Assembly: GCF_028863665.1 (NCBI RefSeq)
Contig: NZ_JARBFX010000002.1
Coordinates: forward strand, 186,001-250,000
Direction: 5' to 3'
Length of the DNA: 64,000 nt
Source: Aquabacter sediminis
GTDB taxonomy: Bacteria; Pseudomonadota; Alphaproteobacteria; Rhizobiales; Xanthobacteraceae
Both the position numbers and the translations under genes were made by a program. Shown here piece after piece: positions 46,172-55,471 of the stretch; position 1 is the first letter of the stretch, and each line of letters opens with the position of its first letter. The notes under the pieces were generated by a model. That model was not told where the DNA came from. It saw only the letters and a list, made by a program, of their open reading frames with translations, and made no database searches.

Positions 46172-47416
46172 ATGACATCGCTTCGCTTGTTCGGCCTTGG
46201 CGCCGCGCTCCTGGCTCTTCCGGTGATGGCCCTTCCGGTCCTCATGCCGTCCCCGGCCTCGGCCCAAACCGGGGCGGCGCAGGCGACACCGGTGCAACTG
46301 GCGCAGGCGCCGGGCTACCAAGTGCCGCCCGGCGCGGTGGCCCAGGCCCCCGGTCCCACCTGCATGCAGCTTGAGGGGGCGCTCGCGTCCATCGACCGGC
46401 CCGACCCCGCAACCGACGCCCGCCTCCAGCAGGCCGCAAAGATGCGGGCCGACCTCGCCCAGCTCAATGCCGATGCCAAGGCCATGAGCTGCGACGCGCC
46501 GCGCGGGTTCTTCATCTTCCAGGGCCCGCCGCGGCCGCAGCAATGCGACGCCATCGACGACCAGATCTCCCGCCTGCGCGCCAACCTCGCCAGCATCGAG
46601 CGCAGCGGCGGCGGGGGGGATCGCGAGGGGCAGCGCCGGCAGATCATCATGGCGCTGGCGCAGAACAATTGCGGCCCGCAATATCGCGCCGCCGCCCAGG
46701 CCATGGCCCAGCCGCAGCGCCAGCAGCAGCGGCCGCGCAACTTCTTCGAGGCGCTGTTCGGCGGCCCCGGCCCGGAAGAATCGGAGACCGCACCCGGCCT
46801 CGACGTGGCGCCCATGGACCTGCCGAAGTCGTCCACCTATCGCACCGTCTGCGTGCGGACCTGCGACGGCTTCTACTTCCCCATCTCCTACGCCACCGTT
46901 CCGGCGCGCTTTGCCACCGACGACGCCCTGTGCCGGCGCCTGTGCCCCGCCACGGAGGCGCAGCTCTTCACCTATCGCAATCCCGGCGAGGACATCCAGC
47001 AGGCGACCTCCATCACCGGCAAGCCCTATATGTCGCTGCCGACCGCCCTGCTCTACCGCAAGCAGTTCAACCCGTCCTGCTCGTGCCGAGCCGCTGGCCA
47101 GTCCTGGGCGCAGGCGCTGGCGGGGCTGGAAGATTCCACCACCCTCCAGAAGGGCGATATCCTCGTGACCGAGGAGCAGTCCAAGGAGATGTCGCAGCCC
47201 CGGCCGGTGGGTGATCCCAATGCCAAGGGCAAGACGGCCACGTCCCGCGCCAGCACGACACCTGCGGCGGCGGCTCCTGCCAGCACCGCCGCGCCGCTTG
47301 ATCCGGCGCCCTCCACCGCCTCCGCCCCGCTTGCACCGGCCTCGGAGCAGCCGGGCCAGCGGCCGGTGCGCGTCATCGGCACCCCGCGCTCGACCAATGC
47401 CACGGGTGCAAACTAG
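46172..47416 (+). CDS. Exported DUF2865 domain protein
   Basis: The 414-residue protein has a signal peptide (about 1-31, cut at ASAQ). A region with a CMQLEGALASIDR segment and helical heptads follows (about 65-180). The DUF2865 core carries TYRTVCVRTCDGFYFPISYATVPARFATDDALCRRLCPATEAQLFTYRNPGEDIQQATSITGKPY, and an Ala/Pro/Ser-rich tail ends the protein. The even set of cysteines suggests disulfides in the periplasm. DUF2865 proteins are common in Hyphomicrobiales, function unknown. The ATG at 46172 is chosen for the signal peptide; its ribosome site is weak. Confidence 0.83.
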   Translation: MTSLRLFGLGAALLALPVMALPVLMPSPASAQTGAAQATPVQLAQAPGYQVPPGAVAQAPGPTCMQLEGALASIDRPDPATDARLQQAAKMRADLAQLNADAKAMSCDAPRGFFIFQGPPRPQQCDAIDDQISRLRANLASIERSGGGGDREGQRRQIIMALAQNNCGPQYRAAAQAMAQPQRQQQRPRNFFEALFGGPGPEESETAPGLDVAPMDLPKSSTYRTVCVRTCDGFYFPISYATVPARFATDDALCRRLCPATEAQLFTYRNPGEDIQQATSITGKPYMSLPTALLYRKQFNPSCSCRAAGQSWAQALAGLEDSTTLQKGDILVTEEQSKEMSQPRPVGDPNAKGKTATSRASTTPAAAAPASTAAPLDPAPSTASAPLAPASEQPGQRPVRVIGTPRSTNATGAN

Positions 47417-47540
47417 CCGGCCCTCCCGCGGGCTTCACGCCATTGCATATGCCATTGTAGTGGAAGAGTGATTTTTCGCTGAGGCCAGCCCGTCCTGGCG
47501 CGACAGGAAGACGACGCGCCCTGAAATGACCGGACCTGGG

Positions 47541-47969
47541 TCACTCGGCCTCGTCGAAGGCGGAACGCGCGCGCTTGATCGCGTCATGACTGCGATTGGC
47601 CCATTGTACAAGCGCGCCGAGCGGCTCAAGGATCGTGGCGCCGAGCGGCGTCAGGCGGTACTCGACGCTGGGCGGCTTGGTGGGGAACACCGCGCGGGAG
47701 ATCAGGCCATCGCGCTCCAGATCGCGCAGGGTCTGCGTCAGCATCCGCTTGGAGATGTCCGGGATCGCGCGCTGTATGGCGCTGAACCGGTGCGGATCGG
47801 TCGCAAGCGTGCCCAGGACCAGTGTCGACCACTTGTCGCCGATGCGATCAAGAACATCCCTGACCGGGCATTGTGTCCCTGACGGCCGGTAGGGTCCTCT
47901 TTCCGTGAAGAAGTGCTTCGCACCGTCATCGCATGCAGGGGAGGTTACTTCCGCATCACCTTGTCCCAA
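47541..47969 (-). CDS. HxlR-family transcriptional regulator (QorR-like)
   Basis: The 142-residue winged-helix protein has the HxlR core [22 protein letters not shown]...[31 protein letters not shown]...[10 protein letters not shown]34, in the position used for redox sensing in QorR and HypR relatives, is present. The start is TTG at 47969 with AAGGAGG seven bases upstream; no ATG fits. It is divergent from the quinone oxidoreductase gene with 79 bases between, the layout of qorR/qorB (ytfH/ytfG), so it probably represses that gene until electrophile or quinone stress. Confidence 0.9.
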   Translation of the reverse strand: MGQGDAEVTSPACDDGAKHFFTERGPYRPSGTQCPVRDVLDRIGDKWSTLVLGTLATDPHRFSAIQRAIPDISKRMLTQTLRDLERDGLISRAVFPTKPPSVEYRLTPLGATILEPLGALVQWANRSHDAIKRARSAFDEAE

Positions 47970-48048
47970 AATCCTGCCTCCTTCACGTCACCGGTGGTCT
48001 CATTTAGTTACCTTCCGAGAGTGTTGATTTGCAAGGAAGGATAGGACC

Positions 48049-48942
48049 GTGAGTGACACACCCAAACTCTTCGTCACCGGTGCCACCGGCCAACTTGGAG
48101 GCCTGGTGATTGATGCGCTGCTTGAGACGGTGCCCGCCCGGTCCATTGTGGCCGGCGTGCGCCAACCGGGCCACGCGGCCGCGGCGGCACTGCGCGAAAA
48201 GGGCGTCGAGACTCGCATCGCCGACTATGCCCGCCCGGAGACGCTGGCCAGCGCGCTTGCAGGCATAGACCGGCTCCTCCTCATTTCCGGAAACGAGGTC
48301 GGGCAGCGCCCGCAACAGCACCGCAACGTCATCGCCGCGGCGAAAGATGCAGGCGTCGGCCTGATCGCCTACACAAGCATCCTCCGCGCGGACACGTCTG
48401 CATTGTTCCTTGCGACAGAGCATCGCGACACCGAGGCCGCCTTGGCTCAGTCAGGCGTGCCGTTCGTGCTGCTGCGGAACGGTTGGTACACGGAAATCTA
48501 CGCGCTGCGGATACCGCAGGCCCTCAGGTCCGGCACATTGGTGGGTGCGGCGGGAGACGGGCGCATTTCATCCGCCGCGCGCGCCGATTATGCCAGGGCG
48601 GCCGCGACGGTGCTGGCGGGTGAGGACCATGCGGGCCGCATTTACGAACTGGCGGGCGATGAGTCTTTTTCGCTGGCGGAGTTCGCTCTCGCTTTAGCGG
48701 AGGCCTCTGGGGTGCCGATCGTCTACAAGAACGTGCCCCAGGAGGATCTACGACAGGCGGCCCTGGCCGCCGGCCTGCCCGAAATCTTCGCCATGGCAAT
48801 GGCCGACACCGATGCGGGCGTGGCGAAGGGGGCGCTGCTTGAGAACGGTCGCCATCTCAGCCGGTTGATCGGACGGCCGACGACCCCCTTCCGCGACACG
48901 GTGAAGGAAGAGGTCCGTTCGATGTCTCAACCCCGCCTCTAG
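48049..48942 (+). CDS. NmrA/SDR-type NAD(P)H:quinone oxidoreductase (QorB-like)
   Basis: The 297-residue atypical short-chain dehydrogenase has the dinucleotide motif TGATGQLG (10-17). It also shows LLLISGNEVGQRPQQHRNVIAAAKDAGVGLIAYTSIL and VLLRNGWYTE, typical of the NmrA-like quinone oxidoreductase 2 family (E. coli QorB/YtfG, 286 aa). It reduces quinones with NADPH. The start is GTG at 48049 with AAGGAAGG upstream. Its TAG stop codon lies within the terminal inverted repeat of a downstream palindromic element. Confidence 0.9.
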   Translation: MSDTPKLFVTGATGQLGGLVIDALLETVPARSIVAGVRQPGHAAAAALREKGVETRIADYARPETLASALAGIDRLLLISGNEVGQRPQQHRNVIAAAKDAGVGLIAYTSILRADTSALFLATEHRDTEAALAQSGVPFVLLRNGWYTEIYALRIPQALRSGTLVGAAGDGRISSAARADYARAAATVLAGEDHAGRIYELAGDESFSLAEFALALAEASGVPIVYKNVPQEDLRQAALAAGLPEIFAMAMADTDAGVAKGALLENGRHLSRLIGRPTTPFRDTVKEEVRSMSQPRL

Positions 48943-49056
48943 AGCATGCGCCGATCAGCCTGCACCGCAGGCTGATCGGATCACGCATTCTCTATCAATA
49001 AGTTAGAGGGCGATTCACCGATCAGATTGGTTCAATCTGATCGGATCGCGCTCTAG
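48938..49056. repeat. 119-bp palindromic element with terminal inverted repeats
   Basis: The element begins at TCTAGAGC and ends with GCTCTAG, an inverted terminal pair. Inside are two perfect hairpins: 48951-48979 (13-bp arms CCGATCAGCCTGC, loop ACC) and 49018-49044 (12-bp arms CCGATCAGATTG, loop GTT), which share the CCGATCAG end sequence. It fits a dispersed REP or MITE-like family of this group, and its left end provides the qorB stop codon. Copy number in the genome is unknown here. Confidence 0.75.
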
Positions 49057-49078
49057 TCTCCCTGCGTCCCGTGTGAGC

Positions 49079-49110
49079 GGCCGCATCCGATCCCGGATGC
49101 GGCCTTCTTG
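49079..49110 (+). terminator. Terminator hairpin downstream of the quinone oxidoreductase gene
   Basis: GGCCGCATCC (49079-49088) pairs with GGATGCGGCC (49095-49104), loop of 6, followed on the plus strand by TTCTTGCTT. It also lies 24 bases beyond the stop codon of the leftward gene at 49134, so it may serve both directions. Confidence 0.7.
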
Positions 49111-49133
49111 CTTCGGGGCCCGCCGGGTGGAGG

Positions 49134-50246
49134 TTACTTCAACACATCGATAAAAGCCGGCGGGCGATCGATGCTGAAGGACTTCACCTCCTTGGCGTTC
49201 AGGTCCGCCTTGGTCAGGTCCAGCACCTGCGTCTGGCTGTTGCCATAGGTGCGCAGGTAATAGCGCTTGGTCTTCAGGTCGGCGACGGACGTCCATTCGG
49301 TGGTTTCGACAGCCGCGATGCCCCCGCCCGCCGCTGCACTCGCGGACGTGCGGATGATGCCGGGTGGGATGTCGAAATTGTTGAGGATGTGGAACGCGGT
49401 GTCCACGGCTTCCGTGCTGGTCTTCTGCTCCGGCGCGGCCCGCCAATAGAGGAAGGCGCGGATGAAGCGCGACGGCGAGGACATGTCCCCCGGCATCCCT
49501 GCCGCCCCGGCGCCGGTGCTGGGCGGAGAAAGGGTCAGCGCGCCGATCTTCACCGCATCGGGATTATAGGGCGACAGGCCCAGATAATTGCTCAGGCTGG
49601 TCACGTGCCAGTCGAAGGTCGGCGCGTTGGTCAGGATGGTCGTGGGGTTGTCGTGCATGTGCAGGACCCCGCCCGTATATTCGATGACCAAGCTCGCGCC
49701 GCCCGCATCATGCAAGGTGAGATGCATGGGGGTCGCCATCTTCAGCTGGGCGAGCACGGCCCGGTTCACCTTGATCTTGGGCAGCCCCTCCTTCACCTCG
49801 GCCACCGTGGCGAAGCTGGTGAGGAGATAGGTGAGCAGTTCATGGGCGGCGATGGACGTGCGCGCCTCGGCCGCCGGAACCTCCTGGTAGAGGGCAAGGC
49901 CCGGCAAATAGAGCATGCCGCCCACGAGGCCCGCCTCGTTCATGCCATCCGCCAAGACCGGCAGGCCGAAGGCATTGGCGCCCACGGTGCCGTATTTCAC
50001 GGTCCAGGGCAGGCCGGTCCCCACCTGCCCGTCGGGGCCGGTGCCGGTGAAGGCGAACTGGCGGGGCACCACGATCAGCTGCGACTGCAGGGGGAGCCCG
50101 AATTCGAGGGTGCGGCCATAGGTGAAGCCGCCGTCGGCGGACTTCAGAAGAAAGGACGTGCAGGCCTGTGCCTGCTGCAAGGGCAACAAAGTGGCTGCGA
50201 CGACCGCAATCTTGGCAGCCATTCGTCCCGCGAACCGCGTCATCAT
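49134..50246 (-). CDS. Exported choloylglycine hydrolase/penicillin V acylase family enzyme
   Basis: The 370-residue protein is an Ntn-hydrolase of the linear amide C-N hydrolase family. It has a signal peptide (1-28) ending QAQA, so that cleavage would expose the catalytic nucleophile C29 of CTSFLLK at the N-terminus. TYGRTLEFG provides the conserved Arg, DGMNEAGLVGGMLYLPG the Asp/Asn region, and NNFDIPPGIIR a late conserved block. GGGAGG precedes the ATG at 50246 (a second ATG follows directly). Periplasmic homologues act on bile salts, penicillin V or acyl-homoserine lactones; the substrate here is unknown. Confidence 0.9.
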   Translation of the reverse strand: MMTRFAGRMAAKIAVVAATLLPLQQAQACTSFLLKSADGGFTYGRTLEFGLPLQSQLIVVPRQFAFTGTGPDGQVGTGLPWTVKYGTVGANAFGLPVLADGMNEAGLVGGMLYLPGLALYQEVPAAEARTSIAAHELLTYLLTSFATVAEVKEGLPKIKVNRAVLAQLKMATPMHLTLHDAGGASLVIEYTGGVLHMHDNPTTILTNAPTFDWHVTSLSNYLGLSPYNPDAVKIGALTLSPPSTGAGAAGMPGDMSSPSRFIRAFLYWRAAPEQKTSTEAVDTAFHILNNFDIPPGIIRTSASAAAGGGIAAVETTEWTSVADLKTKRYYLRTYGNSQTQVLDLTKADLNAKEVKSFSIDRPPAFIDVLK

Positions 50247-50551
50247 CGACAGACCTCCCGTGTGCGCTCTGGCGGCGCCAAGGGCCACATTAGCGAAATC
50301 CTGGCCGGCGCGCAGGACGGGCGCGCCTGGGGCGGCAGCTCTCGGCGCCTTCGGCATGCGCGGCAGCATCAACCCGTGACGGTGCGCCGTTCGGAATGCT
50401 TCTTGCTTGGCCGAAGGCGAGCAAGGCGTGGGGACAGCGCATTGCATGCAGGTCCGGCCGGTGGGAGGGTCGGGGCTTGAGAGTTCGAATGGGATGGGGC
50501 GCGGCCTCGTGCCTGCCGCAGGGCGGGATGCAAGCCGGTCCAGGGGGACAG
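50247..50551. other. Divergent spacer between the choloylglycine hydrolase and FAD-subunit genes
   Basis: These 305 bases contain no supported gene and no striking repeat. Divergent promoters must lie here, but no convincing -35/-10 pair was found by eye. Confidence 0.6.
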
Positions 50552-51382
50552 ATGGACCTGAACACGGTCAAGGACATCCGCCGGCCGGCGAGCCGGGCGG
50601 ATCTGGATGACTTCCGGCCGGGCGATGCCTGGCTCGCGGGCGGAACGTGGCTTTTCTCCGAGCCGCAGCCGGCGGTGACGCGGCTGGTGGATCTCGCCGG
50701 CCTCGGCTGGGGCGGCCCGCGCCTCACGGACGAAGGTCTGGACATCCCCGCCACCACCACCATCGCGGCCCTCAATGCCTTTGCCGCCGCCGCCCCCTGG
50801 CCGGCCGCCCCCCTGTTCGGCCAGTGCTGCGCCGCTCTGCTCGCCTCCTTCAAGATCTGGAACATGGCGACCGTGGGCGGCAATCTGTGCATGGCTTTGC
50901 CCGCCGGGGCCATGATCTCCCTGACCGCCGCCCTGGATGCCCGCTGCCTCATCTGGATGCCGGGCGGCGGGGCGCGGGAGGTGGCGGTGATGGATTTCGT
51001 GCGCGGGCCGCTCACCACCGCGCTCGCGCCTGGCGAGATCCTGCGCGCCATCCATATCCCGAAAGGCATGCTTGCCCGGCGCACCGCCATGCGGAAGATC
51101 TCGCTCAGCCGCCTCGGCCGCTCCGCCGCGCTTGTGGTGGGGACGCAGGCTCCGCTCTCCAATGGGCTGGACCTGACCATCAGCGCCTCCACCCCCCGGC
51201 CCTGCCGTCTCGCCTTCGCCGCGTTTCCGGATGCGGACGCGCTGCGCGCGCGCCTTGAGGCCGCTTTGCCGCCCGAGGCCTATTTCGACGACATTCACGG
51301 CCGGCCCGATTGGCGGCGGCATGTGACCGGTCTCCTCGCCGAAGAGGTCCGTGCGGAACTGGCGGAGGGCCGCCGGGCATGA
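50552..51382 (+). CDS. Xanthine dehydrogenase-type FAD-binding subunit
   Basis: The 276-residue protein is a molybdopterin-dehydrogenase FAD-binding domain. RPASRADLDDFRPGDAWLAGGTW is the first FAD loop, and the CO-dehydrogenase flavoprotein motif is FKIWNMATVGGNLCMALPAGAM, followed by AVMDFVRGPLTTALAPGEIL. The ATG at 50552 has AGGGGGACAG upstream. Its stop codon overlaps the ATG of the next gene. It would carry electrons from the Fe-S clusters of that gene's product to NAD or another acceptor. Confidence 0.9.
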   Translation: MDLNTVKDIRRPASRADLDDFRPGDAWLAGGTWLFSEPQPAVTRLVDLAGLGWGGPRLTDEGLDIPATTTIAALNAFAAAAPWPAAPLFGQCCAALLASFKIWNMATVGGNLCMALPAGAMISLTAALDARCLIWMPGGGAREVAVMDFVRGPLTTALAPGEILRAIHIPKGMLARRTAMRKISLSRLGRSAALVVGTQAPLSNGLDLTISASTPRPCRLAFAAFPDADALRARLEAALPPEAYFDDIHGRPDWRRHVTGLLAEEVRAELAEGRRA

Positions 51383-54150
51383 GCGAAGCGTCCATCCGCC
51401 TCACCATCAACGGCCAGCCGACGGACGCCGCGCCGCAACCCGGGCAGTGCCTGCGCACCTTCCTGCGGGACCTCGGCTGGTTCGGCGTGAAGAAAGGGTG
51501 CGATGCGGGCGATTGTGGCGCCTGCACCGTGCATGTGGACGGCGAGCCGGTGCACAGCTGCCTCTTCCCCGCCTTCCGCGCCGAAGGGCGGGAGGTGACC
51601 ACCATCGAAGGGCTGGCGGGGCCGGATGGCCTTCATCCCATGCAGCAGCGTTTCCTGGAGGCGCCGGGCTTCCAGTGCGGCTTCTGCACCGCCGGCATGA
51701 TCATGACCGCCACCAGCCTCGACCAGGCCCAGCTTCAGGACCTGCCCGCCGCCTTGAAGGGCAATATCTGCCGCTGCACCGGCTATCGCGCCATCGCCGA
51801 TGCGGTGCGCGGCGTCTGCCATGTGGAAGCGGCACCCAAAGGCCCGGTGGCGGGCGCCAGCCTCGGCGCGCCGGCGGGACCGGGCGTGGTGACCGGGCGT
51901 GCACGCTTCACCATGGACTTCGCCCCGCCGGGGCTTGCCCATCTGAAAATCCTGCGCTCCCCCCACGCCCATGCGCGGATCACCGCCATCGATACGAGGG
52001 AGGCGGCCCGCCTTGCCGGCGTCATCGCCATCCTCACGCACCGCGATGCCCCGCCGGTTCATTTCTCCAGCGCCCGTCATGAATTGATGGCGGACGACCC
52101 CGCCGACACCCGCATCCTGGACGACGTGGTGCGCTTTGCCGGCCAGCGGGTCGCGGCGGTGGTGGCGGAGAGCGAGGCCATCGCGGAAGAGGCCTGCCGG
52201 CGCATTGCGGTCACCTATGACGTGCGCCCCGCCGTGTTCGACCCGGAAGAGGCCATGCGCCCGGAAGCGCCGCGTGTGCACGAGAAAAGCGCCGCCGCCA
52301 GCGGCGCCCGCGATCCCGCCCGCAACCTGGTGGCGGAGATCCAGGGGGAGGTGGGCTCCGTGGCGGACGGGTTCGCGGACGCCGACATCATCCACGAGGG
52401 CATCTATTCCAGCCAGCGCATCCAGCATGTGCATCTGGAAACCCATGGCGCCATCGGTTTCCTGGACGAGGCGGGCCGCCTCGTCGTGCGCTCCAGCACG
52501 CAGACGCCCTTTCTCACACGGGATGCACTGTGCGCTGTCTTGGACCTGCCAAAGGACAAGGTGCGGGTGCTGTGCGAACGGGTGGGCGGCGGCTTCGGCG
52601 GCAAGCAGGAAATGCTCACCGAGGACATCGTGGCGCTCGCCGTGCTCAAGACCGGGCGACCGGTGAAATACGAGGTCACACGCCCCGAGCAGTTCGCCGC
52701 CACCACCACACGCCACCCCATGACCATCCGCGCCAAGGTGGGGGCGACGGCAGACGGGCGGCTGACCGCTATTTCCCTACGCGTGGTCTCCAACACCGGC
52801 GCCTATGGCAATCACGGGCCGGGCGTCCTTTTCCATGGCTGCAACGAGAGCCTGATCCTCTATCGCTGCCCCAACAAGAAGGTGGAGGGCTATGCGGTCT
52901 ATACCCACACTCCGCCGAGCGGCGCTTTCCGGGGCTACGGGCTGAGCCAGACCCTGTTCGCGGTGGAATGCGCCATGGACGAGCTGGCGCGGGCGCTCGG
53001 GATCGACCCTTTCGCCTTCCGCCGGCTCAACGCCATCCGGCCCGGCGATGCCATGGTCACGCACACGCACCATCCCCACGACGTGGAATATGGCAGCTAT
53101 GGCCTCGACCAGTGCCTTGACCTTGTGGAGGCGCGCCTCGTCCAGGCCCGCGCCCTGCCGACGCCAGGCCCGGACTGGCTGGTGGGCGAAGGCATGGCCG
53201 CCGCCCTCATCGACACCATCCCCCCGCGCGGCCACCATTCCAGGGTGGCGCTGAGACTGGCCGATGACGGCACCTATGAGCTGAAGGTGGGCACGGCGGA
53301 ATTCGGCAATGGCACGTCCACCGTCCATGTGCAGATTGCCGCGACCGTGCTCGGCACGCCGGCGGCAATGGTGCGCCTGGTGCAGTCCGATACCGACCTG
53401 GTGGCCCACGACACCGGCGCGTTCGGCAGCACCGGAATCGTGGTGGCCGGGCTTGCCACCGAACGGGCGGCCTGCGCTCTCGCCGAACGCCTCCGGGCCT
53501 TTGCCGCCGCGCACTGCGGTGTCCCCGAGGCCCAATGCCGCCTTGAGGCGGGGGAGGTCGTGGCGGGCACGACGCGCCTCTCCCTGCGCGAGATGGCCGA
53601 GGCCGCCCAAGCGGCCGGCCTGAGACTGGAGGCCGAGGGCGCGGCGGACGGCTCGCCGCGATCGGTCGCCTTCAATGTGCAGGGCTTCCGCATCGCCGTG
53701 CATCGGGAAACGGGGGAGATCCGTTTCCTGAAAAGTGTCCAGGCTGCGGACGCGGGCGTGGTGATGAATCCCGCCCAGTGCCGGGGCCAGGTGGAGGGCG
53801 GCATCGTCCAGGCGCTCGGGGCCGCCCTGTTCGAGGAGGTGGCGCTCGACGCGGACACAGGGGCGGTCACCAACCCCACCTTGCGCACCTATCGGGTCCC
53901 CGCCTTTGCCGACGTCCCGGAAACCGAGGTGCTGTTCGCCGACACCTATGACCGGCTTGGCCCGCTCGGCGCCAAGTCCATGAGCGAGAGCCCGTTCAAT
54001 CCCGTGGCGCCCGCGCTTGCCAATGCCCTGCGCGATGCCACCGGCATCCGTTTTGCCGCAACGCCCTTCGCCCCCGACCGGATCTACGCCGCCATCGCCG
54101 CGCGCCATGGCAGCGGGTCTGGGGACAGGCCCACCCCCTCACCCACCTGA
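51379..54150 (+). CDS. Fused [2Fe-2S] and molybdopterin subunit of a xanthine dehydrogenase family enzyme
   Basis: The 923-residue protein joins two usual subunits. Residues 1-150 are the two [2Fe-2S] domains: C41, C46, C49 and C61 in CDAGDCGACT...SC, then C100, C103, C131 and C133 in CGFC...CRC. From about 165 it is the molybdopterin subunit with VGGGFGGKQEM, GAFRGYGLSQTLFA, and a catalytic-Glu region GAKSMSESPFNP with E870. The standard two-chain order is FAD then fused FeS-Mo here. The AzgA-type purine permease that follows suggests hypoxanthine or xanthine as substrate; related enzymes act on other heterocycles, so this is an inference. Confidence 0.9.
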   Translation: MSEASIRLTINGQPTDAAPQPGQCLRTFLRDLGWFGVKKGCDAGDCGACTVHVDGEPVHSCLFPAFRAEGREVTTIEGLAGPDGLHPMQQRFLEAPGFQCGFCTAGMIMTATSLDQAQLQDLPAALKGNICRCTGYRAIADAVRGVCHVEAAPKGPVAGASLGAPAGPGVVTGRARFTMDFAPPGLAHLKILRSPHAHARITAIDTREAARLAGVIAILTHRDAPPVHFSSARHELMADDPADTRILDDVVRFAGQRVAAVVAESEAIAEEACRRIAVTYDVRPAVFDPEEAMRPEAPRVHEKSAAASGARDPARNLVAEIQGEVGSVADGFADADIIHEGIYSSQRIQHVHLETHGAIGFLDEAGRLVVRSSTQTPFLTRDALCAVLDLPKDKVRVLCERVGGGFGGKQEMLTEDIVALAVLKTGRPVKYEVTRPEQFAATTTRHPMTIRAKVGATADGRLTAISLRVVSNTGAYGNHGPGVLFHGCNESLILYRCPNKKVEGYAVYTHTPPSGAFRGYGLSQTLFAVECAMDELARALGIDPFAFRRLNAIRPGDAMVTHTHHPHDVEYGSYGLDQCLDLVEARLVQARALPTPGPDWLVGEGMAAALIDTIPPRGHHSRVALRLADDGTYELKVGTAEFGNGTSTVHVQIAATVLGTPAAMVRLVQSDTDLVAHDTGAFGSTGIVVAGLATERAACALAERLRAFAAAHCGVPEAQCRLEAGEVVAGTTRLSLREMAEAAQAAGLRLEAEGAADGSPRSVAFNVQGFRIAVHRETGEIRFLKSVQAADAGVVMNPAQCRGQVEGGIVQALGAALFEEVALDADTGAVTNPTLRTYRVPAFADVPETEVLFADTYDRLGPLGAKSMSESPFNPVAPALANALRDATGIRFAATPFAPDRIYAAIAARHGSGSGDRPTPSPT

Positions 54151-54172
54151 CCCTGCTGAAAGGTCGTCCGTC

Positions 54173-55471
54173 ATGCTGGAGAAGCTGTTCGCGCTGAAGG
54201 AAAACGGGACCAATGTGCGGACCGAGATGCTGGCGGGTGTCACCACCTTCCTGACCATCGCCTATATCGTCTTCATCAATCCGGCGATCCTCAGCGCGGC
54301 GGGCATGCCCCAGGGCGCCGTGTTCGTCGCCACCTGCCTCGTGGCGGCCATCGGCACCGCCATCATGGCGCTTTATGCCAACTATCCCATCGCCATTGCG
54401 CCGGGCATGGGCCTGAACGCCTACTTCGCCTATGTGGTGGTCCTGACCATGGGCTACACATGGCAGACGGCGCTCGGCGCGGTGTTCATCTCCGGCGTGC
54501 TGTTCTTGTTCGTGTCGCTGACCGGCATCCGCGACCATATCGTCCGCGGCATCCCGGAATCCCTGAAGATTGCCATCCCCTCCGGGATCGGCCTGTTCCT
54601 GGCGATCATCTCGCTGAAGAATGCGGGCATCGTGGCGCCAAGCCCGGCCACCTATGTCACGCTGGGCGACCTTCACAAGCCGGGCGTGGTGCTGGCCATC
54701 ATCGGCTTCATCATGGTCTCCGCTCTGGTGGCGCTGAAGGTGCGGGGGGCGCTCCTGATCTCCATCCTGGCGATCACGGGCTTAAGCTTCGTGTTCGGCG
54801 GCAACACGTTCCAGGGCGTGTTCTCCATGCCGCCTTCCATCGCGCCGACCCTTTTCGCCCTCGACATCAAGGGTGCCCTCTCCGGCGGGGTGCTGCAGGT
54901 CATCCTGGTCTTCTTCCTGGTGGAATTGTTCGACGCCACCGGCACCATGATCGGCGTGGCCCGCAAGGCGGGGCTGGTGAAGAACGGCAAGATGGAGCGC
55001 CTCAACAAGGCGCTGCTGGCGGACAGCACGTCCATCTTCATCGGCTCCCTGCTGGGCACGTCCAGTTCCACCGCCATGCTGGAGAGCACCTCCGGCGTTC
55101 AGGATGGCGGACGCACGGGCCTCACCGCGGCCACCGTCGCCCTTCTCTTCCTCGCCTGTCTCTTCATCTCGCCGCTTGCCGCCTCGGTGCCGCCCTACGC
55201 GACCGCCCCGGCGCTGTTCTTCGTCTCGTGCATGATGCTGCGGGAACTGGTGGACATGCACTGGGACGACGTGACGGAGGTCATCCCCGCCTGCGTCACC
55301 GCCATGCTGATGCCCTTCACCTTCTCCATCGCCAACGGCATCGCCTTCGGCTTCATCACCTATGCGGCGCTGAAGCTGCTGACCGGTCGCTACAAGGGGG
55401 TCAGTCCGGTGACCTGGACCATCGCTGCCATCTTCCTGTTCAAGAGCGTCTACGAGGTGAGCGGCCATTAA
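54173..55471 (+). CDS. AzgA/GhxP-type NCS2 purine permease
   Basis: The 432-residue inner-membrane protein has about 12-13 hydrophobic spans and the NCS2 AzgA subfamily marks: MLAGVTTFLTIAYIVFINPAILS at the start, APGMGLNAYFAYVVV, IPSGIGLFLAIISLKNAGI, FLVELFDATGTMIGVARKAGL, and GTSSSTAMLESTSGVQDGGRTGLTA. These transport adenine, guanine or hypoxanthine with protons. The ATG at 54173 is 23 bases after the dehydrogenase stop, and both belong to one purine uptake and oxidation operon. Confidence 0.94.
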   Translation: MLEKLFALKENGTNVRTEMLAGVTTFLTIAYIVFINPAILSAAGMPQGAVFVATCLVAAIGTAIMALYANYPIAIAPGMGLNAYFAYVVVLTMGYTWQTALGAVFISGVLFLFVSLTGIRDHIVRGIPESLKIAIPSGIGLFLAIISLKNAGIVAPSPATYVTLGDLHKPGVVLAIIGFIMVSALVALKVRGALLISILAITGLSFVFGGNTFQGVFSMPPSIAPTLFALDIKGALSGGVLQVILVFFLVELFDATGTMIGVARKAGLVKNGKMERLNKALLADSTSIFIGSLLGTSSSTAMLESTSGVQDGGRTGLTAATVALLFLACLFISPLAASVPPYATAPALFFVSCMMLRELVDMHWDDVTEVIPACVTAMLMPFTFSIANGIAFGFITYAALKLLTGRYKGVSPVTWTIAAIFLFKSVYEVSGH

